In this document: positions 55,411 through 62,604 of the stretch, one piece after another
Layout: every line of letters begins with the position of its first letter
Position numbering within the stretch: the first letter of the stretch is position 1
Assembly (NCBI RefSeq): GCF_006715395.1
Contig: NZ_VFNC01000002.1
Span: 558,001 to 622,000 of the forward strand
From: Streptomyces sp. SLBN-31
GTDB taxonomy: Bacteria; Actinomycetota; Actinomycetes; Streptomycetales; Streptomycetaceae
DNA length: 64,000 bases
Direction: 5' to 3'
Position numbers and translations under genes: made by a program
The notes under the pieces: generated by a model
The model's database searches: none
Told to the model about the DNA's origin: nothing
What the model saw: the letters and a program-made list of their open reading frames with translations, nothing else

Positions 55411-55488
55411 GACGTGGGCATTCAGGGGTAATCGCGGTTGCGCGGTGCACACTGGTCGCCGTAGTACGCGCTGTTGTTGGAGGTAGAC

Positions 55489-55860
55489 GTGTCCGTTGCC
55501 CAGAATCCCCTGTCCGTCGAGGTCAGCCTGCCCCGTGAGGATGTGGCCCTGATCACGGTGCAGGGTTACTTGGACGCCGACACCGCGACCGAGTTCCAGC
55601 ACCATCTCGCCAACCAGCTGCATCACGGCCGCCGGCATTTCCTGCTCGATCTCTCGGAGGTGCCGTTCATGGACTCGTCCGGGATGAACATCATCCTCCG
55701 CGTCTACCAGGAGGCCCGGGAACTGCCCGGCAGTGTGCACATCATCTCGCCCACGCCCGCCGTGCGGCGGATTCTCGACCTCACCGGAGTCAGCATCACG
55801 GTCCCCGTGTCGGAGAGCACGGAGGAGGCCCTTGCCCTGGTCGACCAGCCGCAGTCCTGA
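55489..55860 (+). CDS. STAS-domain anti-sigma-factor antagonist (BldG/RsbV-like), 123 aa
   Basis: STAS: LSVEVSLPREDVALITVQGYLDADTATEFQHHL, then LLDLSEVPFMDSSGMNIILRVYQEA with a canonical D-S-S-G phosphoserine site, and HIISPTPAVRRILDLTG. This is the closest in the window to BldG/RsbV. GTG 55489 has GGAGG 5 bp upstream; TTG codons at 55474/55477 are less likely. Single gene, followed by a convergent MarR gene. Confidence 0.88.
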   Translation: MSVAQNPLSVEVSLPREDVALITVQGYLDADTATEFQHHLANQLHHGRRHFLLDLSEVPFMDSSGMNIILRVYQEARELPGSVHIISPTPAVRRILDLTGVSITVPVSESTEEALALVDQPQS

Positions 55861-55943
55861 CCAACTGTTGCCGTTTGACAACTATGGGTGCAGGCAAGAG
55901 AGTGAGCTCGCACGTGGGCGGGAGAGGTGGGGATGAGAAGGGG

Positions 55944-56420
55944 TCAGGCGGTGACGGCGGCGGACTCGCCGTCGTCGTGGATCTGCGCCGCCGCGGCGGC
56001 GCAGAAGGCCTCCAGCCCCTTCAGCAGGGCGGACCGCTGGGCGGTCGGCATCTGTTCGAGAACGGACTGCAGTGCGCTCTCGCGGCGGACCCGCAGGCCG
56101 GTCAGGAAGGCCCGGCCGCGGCGGCTGAGGTACAGCTCCAGTTCCCGCCGGCTGGCGGTGGCCGCCCTGCGCTCGACGAACCCCACGGCCTGCAGCCGGT
56201 CGCACAGCCGACTGGTCGACGGCGGGGTCGAGCCCAGCGCGTCCGCGAGCGTACGCAGGTTGATGCCTTCGTTGTGCTCCAGGATGAACAGGACACGCAG
56301 TTGGGAGGCGGAGACCGGTGCCGTCGAGGCCCGGCCCCACAGGACCTCCAGAAGTTCGGCAGCCTCGGAGGTCACACGCGCCACCTCCTGGGGCTCCGGG
56401 CGCGGGTGCGAGATCGTCAC
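55944..56420 (-). CDS. MarR-family transcriptional regulator, 158 aa
   Basis: Winged helix: VSASQLRVLFILEHNEGINLRTLADALGSTPPSTSRLCDRLQAVGFVERRAATASRRELELYLSRRG, the MarR pattern with its arginine-rich wing. GTG 56420 has GAAGG about 7 bp upstream; GTG 56426 is too close to that site. It sits inside the partner-switching island, divergent from the PP2C gene at 56559 (138 bp between starts), and may control that gene. Confidence 0.87.
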   Translation of the reverse strand: MTISHPRPEPQEVARVTSEAAELLEVLWGRASTAPVSASQLRVLFILEHNEGINLRTLADALGSTPPSTSRLCDRLQAVGFVERRAATASRRELELYLSRRGRAFLTGLRVRRESALQSVLEQMPTAQRSALLKGLEAFCAAAAAQIHDDGESAAVTA

Positions 56421-56558
56421 CCGCACACCTTCTCAGGCTTGCCCGTCGCTGTCAGCCCACCCAGGTGCGCGGCGCAAGGGACCGGGAGCGGTCCACAAGG
56501 CACGGGTGACCGCGTCGCGTCCGTACGGCCGCGGCGGCTCGCCCTCGCACGGAACGGC

Positions 56559-57746
56559 ATGACCGACGACGTGAACAGACTCCAGGCCGCCGGTCGCGCC
56601 CTGCGCACCGCCGCTCCGCACTTACTGGCGGCAACCGTCCGCGAGGTGCTGTGCGGTCCGTACGGCGCCGAGAGCGCGGACTTCCTCATCGTGGACTACG
56701 GGCTGAAGGTGTTGCAGCCCGTCTCCGCGACGGCGGATCCCGCGCAGGCGGTGCCCGTGCACGGCAGCGCGGCGGGACGCGCGTTCGGGGCACAGCAGCC
56801 CTTCGTGCTGGAGGACGACGACGGCCGGGCGTGGATGCACCTGCCCGTCACCGTGCGCGGGGACCGGCTGGGCGTGCTCAGCGTCACACTGCCGCCCAGC
56901 GCACGGCCCGAGGCCGACATGGCCGAACTGGTCGAGCTGGCCCAGATCCTGGGACACGAGGTCTCGGTGGCCGAACGTGACACCGACGTCTACCGGCAGG
57001 CCCGGCGCCGGGAGCGGCTCACACTCGCCGCGGAGATGCAGTGGCAGTTGCTTCCGGCCCGGTCCTCGGCCGGTCCGGAGTACGCCCTCGGCGCCCAGCT
57101 GGAGCCCGCCTACGCGATCTTCGGCGACAACTTCGACTGGACGGTGTCGGCCGACCGGCTGCTGCTGTACGTCACCGACGGCATGGGCGAGGGCATGGAC
57201 GCCTCGCTGCTGACCAGCCTCGGGATCAACGCCCTGCGCAACGCGCGCCGGGCCGGCATCCCCATCGCCGACCAGGCCGCCCTCGCCGACCAGGCCGTGT
57301 ACGCCCAGTACCGCGGCGAGGCGCACCTGTCCGTCCTGCTGGTCGATCTCGAACTGTCCTCCGGCCGCGTGCGGGTGGTCGACGCGGGATCGCCGCGGAT
57401 GCTGCGGCTGCGGGACGGCGCGGTGACGCCCGTGTCCCTCGACGCGCAGCTCCCGCTCGGCATGTTCGAGGGAACCGACTACACGGCGCAGGAGTTCCGG
57501 CTGCGGCCGGGCGACCGTCTGCTGTTCGTCAGCGACGGGGTGCACGCGGTCGCCGCTCCGGGCGGTGAGCAGTACGGAGAACGCGCCCTGGCCCGCGCCT
57601 TCACGGCCACCCGGCTGCTGCCGGCCGCCGATGTGCCGGCCGCGGTTCTGCGGGAGCTCAGCGGCCATCGCGGCCGCCCGGAACCGGACGACGACGCACT
57701 GGTGGTCTGTCTGGACTGGTTCGGCAAGCAGCCGACGGGCGCGTGA
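56559..57746 (+). CDS. GAF-PP2C (SpoIIE-type) phosphatase, divergent metal site, 395 aa
   Basis: N-terminal ~140 residues are GAF-like (DFLIVDYGLKVLQPVS ... GRAFGAQQPFVLEDDDG); the PP2C domain follows (about 165-390). The motifs are off-consensus: GDNFDWTVS replaces GGDWYD, TDGMGEGMDASLL replaces GDVxGHG, with SDGVHAV and DDDALVVCLDW later. The Asp metal ligands are still there, so activity is plausible. ATG 56559 is preceded only by a weak ribosome site; frames further upstream are not family-like. It ends in a palindrome just before the rsbR-like operon. Divergent from MarR. Confidence 0.84.
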   Translation: MTDDVNRLQAAGRALRTAAPHLLAATVREVLCGPYGAESADFLIVDYGLKVLQPVSATADPAQAVPVHGSAAGRAFGAQQPFVLEDDDGRAWMHLPVTVRGDRLGVLSVTLPPSARPEADMAELVELAQILGHEVSVAERDTDVYRQARRRERLTLAAEMQWQLLPARSSAGPEYALGAQLEPAYAIFGDNFDWTVSADRLLLYVTDGMGEGMDASLLTSLGINALRNARRAGIPIADQAALADQAVYAQYRGEAHLSVLLVDLELSSGRVRVVDAGSPRMLRLRDGAVTPVSLDAQLPLGMFEGTDYTAQEFRLRPGDRLLFVSDGVHAVAAPGGEQYGERALARAFTATRLLPAADVPAAVLRELSGHRGRPEPDDDALVVCLDWFGKQPTGA

Positions 57747-57759
57747 GCCCCGGGGCTCA
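57744..57759. terminator. Perfect 16-bp palindrome at the PP2C stop
   Basis: TGAGCCCCGGGGCTCA, which includes the TGA stop. As RNA it can fold to a short hairpin; it may end the phosphatase transcript ahead of the stressosome operon. Confidence 0.4.
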
Positions 57760-57760
57760 A

Positions 57761-57781
57761 GTAACGACACGGTCTCGTTAC
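57761..57781. promoter_or_regulatory. Inverted repeat GTAACGA-N7-TCGTTAC upstream of the rsbR-like operon
   Basis: Perfect 7-bp arms around CACGGTC, 94 bp before the rsbR-like start at 57875. Spacing suits a dimeric regulator. No regulator gene for it is adjacent except the MarR at 55944-56420. Confidence 0.6.
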
Positions 57782-57874
57782 AGTTGTCGCCCGGCAATGG
57801 TTTGCGTCGCCCCGGCCGTTCGGCGGCCACCCCGGTCCACGCAACGCGGACGACTCGGAAAGAGGAGAGAGCAG

Positions 57875-58774
57875 GTGCCGGAACACCAAGCGGCGGTATG
57901 TCAGGGAACGCCGGCTCGGCAGGTAGGGGAATTCCTGTACCGCCATCGCGAACGCATCGCCCAGCGCTGGGCCGACGAACCCCTGTTCCGCAGCGTGTTC
58001 ACGGTCTCGCGGGACGAGGCCGTGGAGGCGGCCCGGGCGGTCGCCGAAGCGCTGGCCCGGGTGGCCGAGTCGGAGCGCGTGCACGACACGGACGCCTCCG
58101 GCTTCGTCGTCGTACGGGAACAGCTGGCCCGTATGGCGGCCGCGCGGTCGCGCGCCGGGGCCTCCATGGCGCAGGTCTCGGGCGAGGTGGAGGCGCTGCG
58201 CCCGCCTGTGGCGAGTCTGCTCGTCGAGGAGTGCGCGGACCTGCCCGCCGACGAGGTCCGGGAGTACGCCACCGAGCTGACGGTCCTGATGGGGACGCTG
58301 CGGCTGGTCGTGCTGGACACGGCACTGTCCGAGGGACAGGCGCTGATAGAGCGGCAGCAGCTCCAGCTGCTGGAGGTGGCCACCCCGGTGATCAGGCTGT
58401 GGGACGGCGTCGTGGCGGTTCCCCTGATCGGGACGCTCGACAGCGCGCGCAGCCAGGTGGTGATGGAGACGTTGCTGGAGGCCATCGTCGAGCAGCACGC
58501 GCGTTTCGCGATCCTCGACATCACCGGTGTGCCGACGGTGGACTCGCTGGTCGCCCAGCACCTGATGAAGACGGTGGCGGCCGCCCGCCTGATGGGCGCG
58601 GAGTGCGTCGTGTCGGGCATCCGCCCGGCGATCGCGCAGACCATCGTCCATCTCGGCCTGGACCTCGGCACGGTGGTCACCCGGGCCAGCCTCGCCGACG
58701 CGCTGGCCTACGCGCTGCACGAGCTGGGCGTGGGCATCGTCGCACCGGCGTCCGGCGGTGCGGGGGCGCGATGA
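57875..58774 (+). CDS. rsbR: RsbR-like stressosome scaffold (RsbRD N-terminal + STAS), 299 aa
   Basis: Residues about 12-150 are the helical RsbRD_N sensor domain (FLYRHRERIAQRWADEPLF), then LLEVATPVIRLWDGVVAVPLIGTLDS (conserved linker with the Thr171-equivalent of Bacillus RsbR) and a STAS domain with VPTVDSLVAQHLMKTV (Thr205-type site is Ser here). RsbR proteins and RsbS build the stressosome, which holds RsbT until stress. GTG 57875 has GAGGAGAG upstream. Its stop overlaps the rsbS start (ATGA). First of five coupled genes. Confidence 0.92.
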   Translation: MPEHQAAVCQGTPARQVGEFLYRHRERIAQRWADEPLFRSVFTVSRDEAVEAARAVAEALARVAESERVHDTDASGFVVVREQLARMAAARSRAGASMAQVSGEVEALRPPVASLLVEECADLPADEVREYATELTVLMGTLRLVVLDTALSEGQALIERQQLQLLEVATPVIRLWDGVVAVPLIGTLDSARSQVVMETLLEAIVEQHARFAILDITGVPTVDSLVAQHLMKTVAAARLMGAECVVSGIRPAIAQTIVHLGLDLGTVVTRASLADALAYALHELGVGIVAPASGGAGAR

Positions 58775-59190
58775 GCGACCGACTCCAGCACGGCGTCGCG
58801 AGCCATGTGCCGGTACTCCGCCTGGGCGAGGTCCTCCTGGTCACCCTCCAGGGCGATCTGCACGACAGTGACGCGCAGCGGCTCCAGCAGGACATCTGTG
58901 AGGCCGTCGCGAGCAGTGGGGTGACCGGAGTGGTGATCGACATCTCCGGCGTCGAGATCGTCGACTCCTTCCTCGGCCGTGTGCTGGCCGAGATCGCGGC
59001 CAACGCCTCGCTGCTGGCCGCCCGGACGGTGGTGGCGGGCATGCGGCCGGCGGTCGCGATCACCCTGGTGGAGCTGGGCCTGACGCTGCCGGGGCTGCGC
59101 ACGGCTCTCACCACCGAGGCTGCCATGGAACTGCTGACGCACCACGACCCGGCGGCCGGCCGCGGCAGGTTGCCCCAGGAGCACGGTTGA
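58771..59190 (+). CDS. rsbS: RsbS-like stressosome STAS protein, 139 aa
   Basis: Single STAS domain: VPVLRLGEVLLVTLQGDLHDSDAQRLQQDI, then VVIDISGVEIVDSFLGRVLAEIA, the RsbS signature with the Ser equivalent to Bacillus Ser59, and ARTVVAGMRPAVAITLVELGLTLPG. RsbS with RsbR forms the stressosome core; RsbT phosphorylates it on stress. ATG 58771 overlaps the rsbR stop by 4 bp and its own stop overlaps the rsbT start. A C-terminal tail of about 20 residues is longer than in Bacillus. Confidence 0.93.
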   Translation: MSDRLQHGVASHVPVLRLGEVLLVTLQGDLHDSDAQRLQQDICEAVASSGVTGVVIDISGVEIVDSFLGRVLAEIAANASLLAARTVVAGMRPAVAITLVELGLTLPGLRTALTTEAAMELLTHHDPAAGRGRLPQEHG

Positions 59191-59630
59191 TGCCCTCGTC
59201 CACGGCCGTCGAGGCGAGTCTGCCGATCCAGTCGGAGATGGATCTGGCCTGGGTCCGCCAGCATGTACGACAGGCCGCCGCTCAGCTCGGCTTCGGTCTC
59301 GTGGCGCAGACCAAGCTGGTCACCGCCGCCAGTGAGCTGGCCCGCAACACGCTCGTGCACGGCGGGGGCGGCCGTATGGAATCGGCGGCGGTGACGCGCG
59401 GACAGGCACGCGGCCTCCGACTGGTCTTCTCCGACGAAGGGCCCGGCATCGCCGACCTGGAACGGGCCCTTGCCGACGGTTACACCTCCGGCGGCGGCCT
59501 GGGCATGGGGCTGGGCGGCGCACGGCGCCTGGTGCACGAGTTCGCCGTCGACAGCACCCCGGGGTCGGGCACCAAGGTCACGGTCGTCTCCTGGGTCACC
59601 CCACCGCTCCGTCCCTACGGAGGCCTGTGA
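59190..59630 (+). CDS. rsbT: RsbT-like serine/threonine kinase, 146 aa
   Basis: HATPase: TAASELARNTLVHGGGG (N-box), FSDEGPGIADLERALADGYTSGGGLGMGLGGARRLVHEF, the RsbT D-G-P-G-I...DGYTSGGGLG...GARR signature. RsbT phosphorylates RsbS and RsbR and, when freed, activates the RsbU-type phosphatase. ATG 59190 overlaps the rsbS stop (TGATG); a TTG at 59187 is also in frame. Its stop overlaps the next gene in the same way. Length is normal for RsbT. Confidence 0.93.
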   Translation: MPSSTAVEASLPIQSEMDLAWVRQHVRQAAAQLGFGLVAQTKLVTAASELARNTLVHGGGGRMESAAVTRGQARGLRLVFSDEGPGIADLERALADGYTSGGGLGMGLGGARRLVHEFAVDSTPGSGTKVTVVSWVTPPLRPYGGL

Positions 59631-60685
59631 TGGCGCGCGCATGGGACGTGCCGGTCCACGACCCCACCCGGCTGCGCGACGCCCGGCTGGCCGTCGAGGA
59701 GGCCGCGGCCGCGGCCGGACTCGACGAGGCCCGGACGGCGGACGCCGCGCTGGTGGCCACGGAGCTGGCCACCAACCTGCTCAAGCACGCCGAGGCGGGA
59801 CGGCTGCTCCTCGACGTCGTCCCTACCCCGGCCCCCGTGGAGGGCGGCGACCAGACCCGCTTCGTGCAGATCGCGGCGCTGGACCACGGCCCCGGTATCG
59901 CCGACGTGCCTGCCGCCCTCGGCGACGGCTTCACGACGGCCAGGTCGCTGGGCGCGGGTCTGGGCACCTGCAGGCGCGTCGCCGACACCTTCGCCGTGCA
60001 CAGCGAACCGGGCCGGGGCACGGTGGCGCTGGCCCAGGTCGGTCCCGGCACGCGCGATGCCGCGCCCGCTGACCGCCGGGTACGGGCCGGTGGTGTGAAC
60101 CTTCCCTTCGGCGGGGCCGAGCACTCCGGCGACGCCTGGACCTGCGTCCGGTCCGGTGACCGGGTGACCTTGATGCTGGCCGACGGCCTGGGACACGGTC
60201 CCCAGGCCGCCCACGCCTCCACGGCCGCGGTCGAGGCGCTGCGGGGATCGGCCCACCTGCCTCCGGCGGAATGCCTGGGCCGGCTCGATACGGCCCTGCG
60301 CGGCACCAGGGGCGCGGCCGTGGCCGTGGCCCAGGTCGACACCGCCTCCGCGACGCTCCGTTTCGCCGGGCTCGGGAACGCGAGCGCCTGGCTGTGGGAG
60401 GACGGTGCCTGGCACTGCCTGCTGTCCCGCCCCGGGATCGTCGGCGTCCACCGGCCCAGGACCCTCACGGACCAGTCGCGGCGCTGGGGCGGCGACCGGG
60501 TTCTGCTCCTGCACAGCGACGGCCTCCCCGGCCGCCGCACACCGCCGTCCGCACCGGATCTGCTGGCGGCCGACCCGGCCGTCATGGCCGCGGTCACCCT
60601 CCGCGACAGCGGCAGCGCCGCCCGGCCGCCCCGCGACGACACAGCCGTGGCCGTCCTGTCGCCGGCACCGCAGGAGGGCCGATGA
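59630..60685 (+). CDS. HATPase-PP2C fusion (RsbT/W-like kinase + RsbX-like phosphatase), 351 aa
   Basis: Residues about 1-135 form a second HATPase (VATELATNLLKHAEAG; DHGPGIADVPAAL; GAGLGTCRRVADTFAVHS). Residues about 150-350 form an RsbX-like PP2C (GGAEHSGDAWT, LMLADGLGHGPQAAHAS, LLLHSDGL, RDDTAVAVL). In Bacillus RsbX is a separate feedback phosphatase that resets RsbS and RsbR; here it is joined to a kinase-type domain, giving opposing activities on one chain. ATG 59630 overlaps the rsbT stop; GTG 59627 is an in-frame alternative. Ends in a 4-bp overlap with the next gene. Confidence 0.9.
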   Translation: MARAWDVPVHDPTRLRDARLAVEEAAAAAGLDEARTADAALVATELATNLLKHAEAGRLLLDVVPTPAPVEGGDQTRFVQIAALDHGPGIADVPAALGDGFTTARSLGAGLGTCRRVADTFAVHSEPGRGTVALAQVGPGTRDAAPADRRVRAGGVNLPFGGAEHSGDAWTCVRSGDRVTLMLADGLGHGPQAAHASTAAVEALRGSAHLPPAECLGRLDTALRGTRGAAVAVAQVDTASATLRFAGLGNASAWLWEDGAWHCLLSRPGIVGVHRPRTLTDQSRRWGGDRVLLLHSDGLPGRRTPPSAPDLLAADPAVMAAVTLRDSGSAARPPRDDTAVAVLSPAPQEGR

Positions 60686-62394
60686 AGCGCACCTGGCGGA
60701 TCGACACCGTCACCGACGCGGCCCAGGCTCGCATCGCCACCGCCCGCCTGGCCTCGGCGTACGGTCTGACCGCGCTCGAACGCACCCGTCTGACGACGGC
60801 GCTCAGCGCGCGGCTGCGGCAGTGCCTGGCCAAGGGCGGCTCCTGGCGGCTCACGCTCTGCGTCACCGCCGTCCCCGCCGAGCAGGCGCAGCTGCACGTC
60901 ACCGTCACCTCCTCGGATCCCGCCGAGCATCCGCCGTGGCGGACGGCCGTCGCCTGCGCCGCGCAGCCGGTCGCGGACGACGATGTCGCGGCCGGCTCCC
61001 CGGCGGATCTGGCCGAGTCCCTGATGGTCGCCGACGAGGACACTGCGCTGCTGTTGGAGAAGCTCACCGAGCAGGAGCAGCTGGTCGCCTTCCACCGGGA
61101 GGAACTGCACCAGACCAACCAGGGTGTGCTGGCCCTGCACGCGGAGCTGGACGCCGCCGGCCAGGCCCAGCAGAAGGCCTTCGCCGCCGAGCGCAGGGCC
61201 CGTCAGGAGGCCGAGAGCGCCCGTCGGCGCCTGACCTTCCTGGCCGATGCCAGCGCCGCCCTGACCTCCTCCCTCAACCACGAAGAGATCGTGCGCCGCC
61301 TTCCGGAACTGCTCGTGCCGGAGTACGCCCGCAGCGTCGACGTCTGGCTCTTCGACGGCGACGACGACCGGCGCCCCCCGGGGCCGCGCCCCGCCGTCGC
61401 CGTCCTGGCGGCGCGCACCGGCCGCCCCCAGTACGCCGCCCGCGAGCCGGGCCACCTGCCCGGCGTCGACGACCAGCCACCCTCGGCACTCGACCCCGAA
61501 CGGCCCCTGCTGTGCCTGCCGTTGCCCACCCGCAGGGCGCCGCTCGGTGTGCTGACCCTGGCACCGCCCGGCGACCGCTGGGAACCGGACGACGCGGTCA
61601 TGCTCATCGAGTTCGCCCGGCGCGCCAGCATCGCGATCGACAACGCCCGGCGCTTCGAACGCAACCGGGACATCGCCGAGACGCTCCAGCGGGCCCTGCT
61701 CACGGACCTGCCCGCCACACCGGGCCTCCATCTGGCCGCCCGCTATCTGCCGGCCACCCACGGGCTGAACATCGGCGGCGACTGGTACGACGCCTTCCGG
61801 CAGCCCGACGGCTCGCTGATCGCCGTCATAGGGGACGTCACCGGGCACGGACTGCACGCGGCCGTGATGATGAGCCAACTGCGCACCGCCCTGCGGGCGT
61901 ACGCCGTGGACGGCGGCAGCCCCGGCACCCTGCTGACCCGGCTGCACACGTTCCTGCACCATCTCCAGCCCGACCTGTACGCCACCGCCGTCATCGCCCG
62001 CTTCCAGCCCGGCCGGCCCACCCTCACCTGGGCCGCCGCCGGCCACCCGCCGCCGCTGCTGCGCACCCCCGACGGACAGGTGCACACGCTGGACGCCAAA
62101 CCGGGCGCCATGCTGGGCATCCCGTTGCACCAGCGGATCGACGACCACACGGTGGACCTCCCGCCCGGGTCAACACTGGCGCTCTACACGGACGGGCTGG
62201 TCGAACGCCGGGCGGCGGGGATCGATCCGGGCATAGCGCGCCTGGCGGCGTCGCTCGGCGGCTTCCGGCCGGACGAGCTCGAGCGGGATCTGGACGGCTC
62301 GGCCGACCGCGTCCTCGACCCCCTGCTCGTCGACTCCGAGCGCGACGACGACGTGTGCCTGCTGCTGTGTCACACCACGGAGGGCTTCGTCTAG
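60682..62394 (+). CDS. rsbU: RsbU/SpoIIE-type phosphatase with HATPase-like head, coiled coil and GAF, 570 aa
   Basis: Residues about 1-100 resemble a worn HATPase head (LASAYGLTALERTRLTTALS) without an N-box Asn. A coiled coil (about 115-180, EDTALLLEKLTEQEQLVAFHREELHQ and QAQQKAFAAERRARQEAE) follows, then GAF (about 190-320) and PP2C/SpoIIE (about 345-560: IGGDWYDAFR, IGDVTGHGLHAAV, LYTDGLVERRA, DDDVCLLLC). It should be the output phosphatase that RsbT switches on, acting on a STAS antagonist such as 55489. ATG 60682 with AGGAGGG overlaps the previous stop. Last gene of the operon. Confidence 0.92.
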   Translation: MKRTWRIDTVTDAAQARIATARLASAYGLTALERTRLTTALSARLRQCLAKGGSWRLTLCVTAVPAEQAQLHVTVTSSDPAEHPPWRTAVACAAQPVADDDVAAGSPADLAESLMVADEDTALLLEKLTEQEQLVAFHREELHQTNQGVLALHAELDAAGQAQQKAFAAERRARQEAESARRRLTFLADASAALTSSLNHEEIVRRLPELLVPEYARSVDVWLFDGDDDRRPPGPRPAVAVLAARTGRPQYAAREPGHLPGVDDQPPSALDPERPLLCLPLPTRRAPLGVLTLAPPGDRWEPDDAVMLIEFARRASIAIDNARRFERNRDIAETLQRALLTDLPATPGLHLAARYLPATHGLNIGGDWYDAFRQPDGSLIAVIGDVTGHGLHAAVMMSQLRTALRAYAVDGGSPGTLLTRLHTFLHHLQPDLYATAVIARFQPGRPTLTWAAAGHPPPLLRTPDGQVHTLDAKPGAMLGIPLHQRIDDHTVDLPPGSTLALYTDGLVERRAAGIDPGIARLAASLGGFRPDELERDLDGSADRVLDPLLVDSERDDDVCLLLCHTTEGFV

Positions 62395-62604
62395 ACGCGG
62401 TCCGGCCATTTCCTTCACTTTTCACCCGGTGCGTTTCCGCCCCCGCGGGGGCAGGGTTGACCCCGACGCGTTCGTCTGCCTGCCGTGCCCGGCTGGCGGT
62501 ACGGCTCAAGGCACGGTGGGATCGATGTGGTGCAAGCAGAGATCCAGGGCAGGCGAAGGGCGTTGGAAGTGACCGCCTGGAGCCGCAGAGAGGGATGAAG
62601 AACC

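Noticed and set aside
59596..62148. 850-codon minus-strand frame
   Set aside because: Antisense to the kinase/phosphatase fusion and RsbU-like genes; composition typical of GC-rich shadow frames.
62439..62452. GCCCCCGCGGGGGC palindrome after the stressosome operon
   Set aside because: No loop and no T-run; pure G/C palindromes of this size are common in such DNA, so I do not call a terminator.
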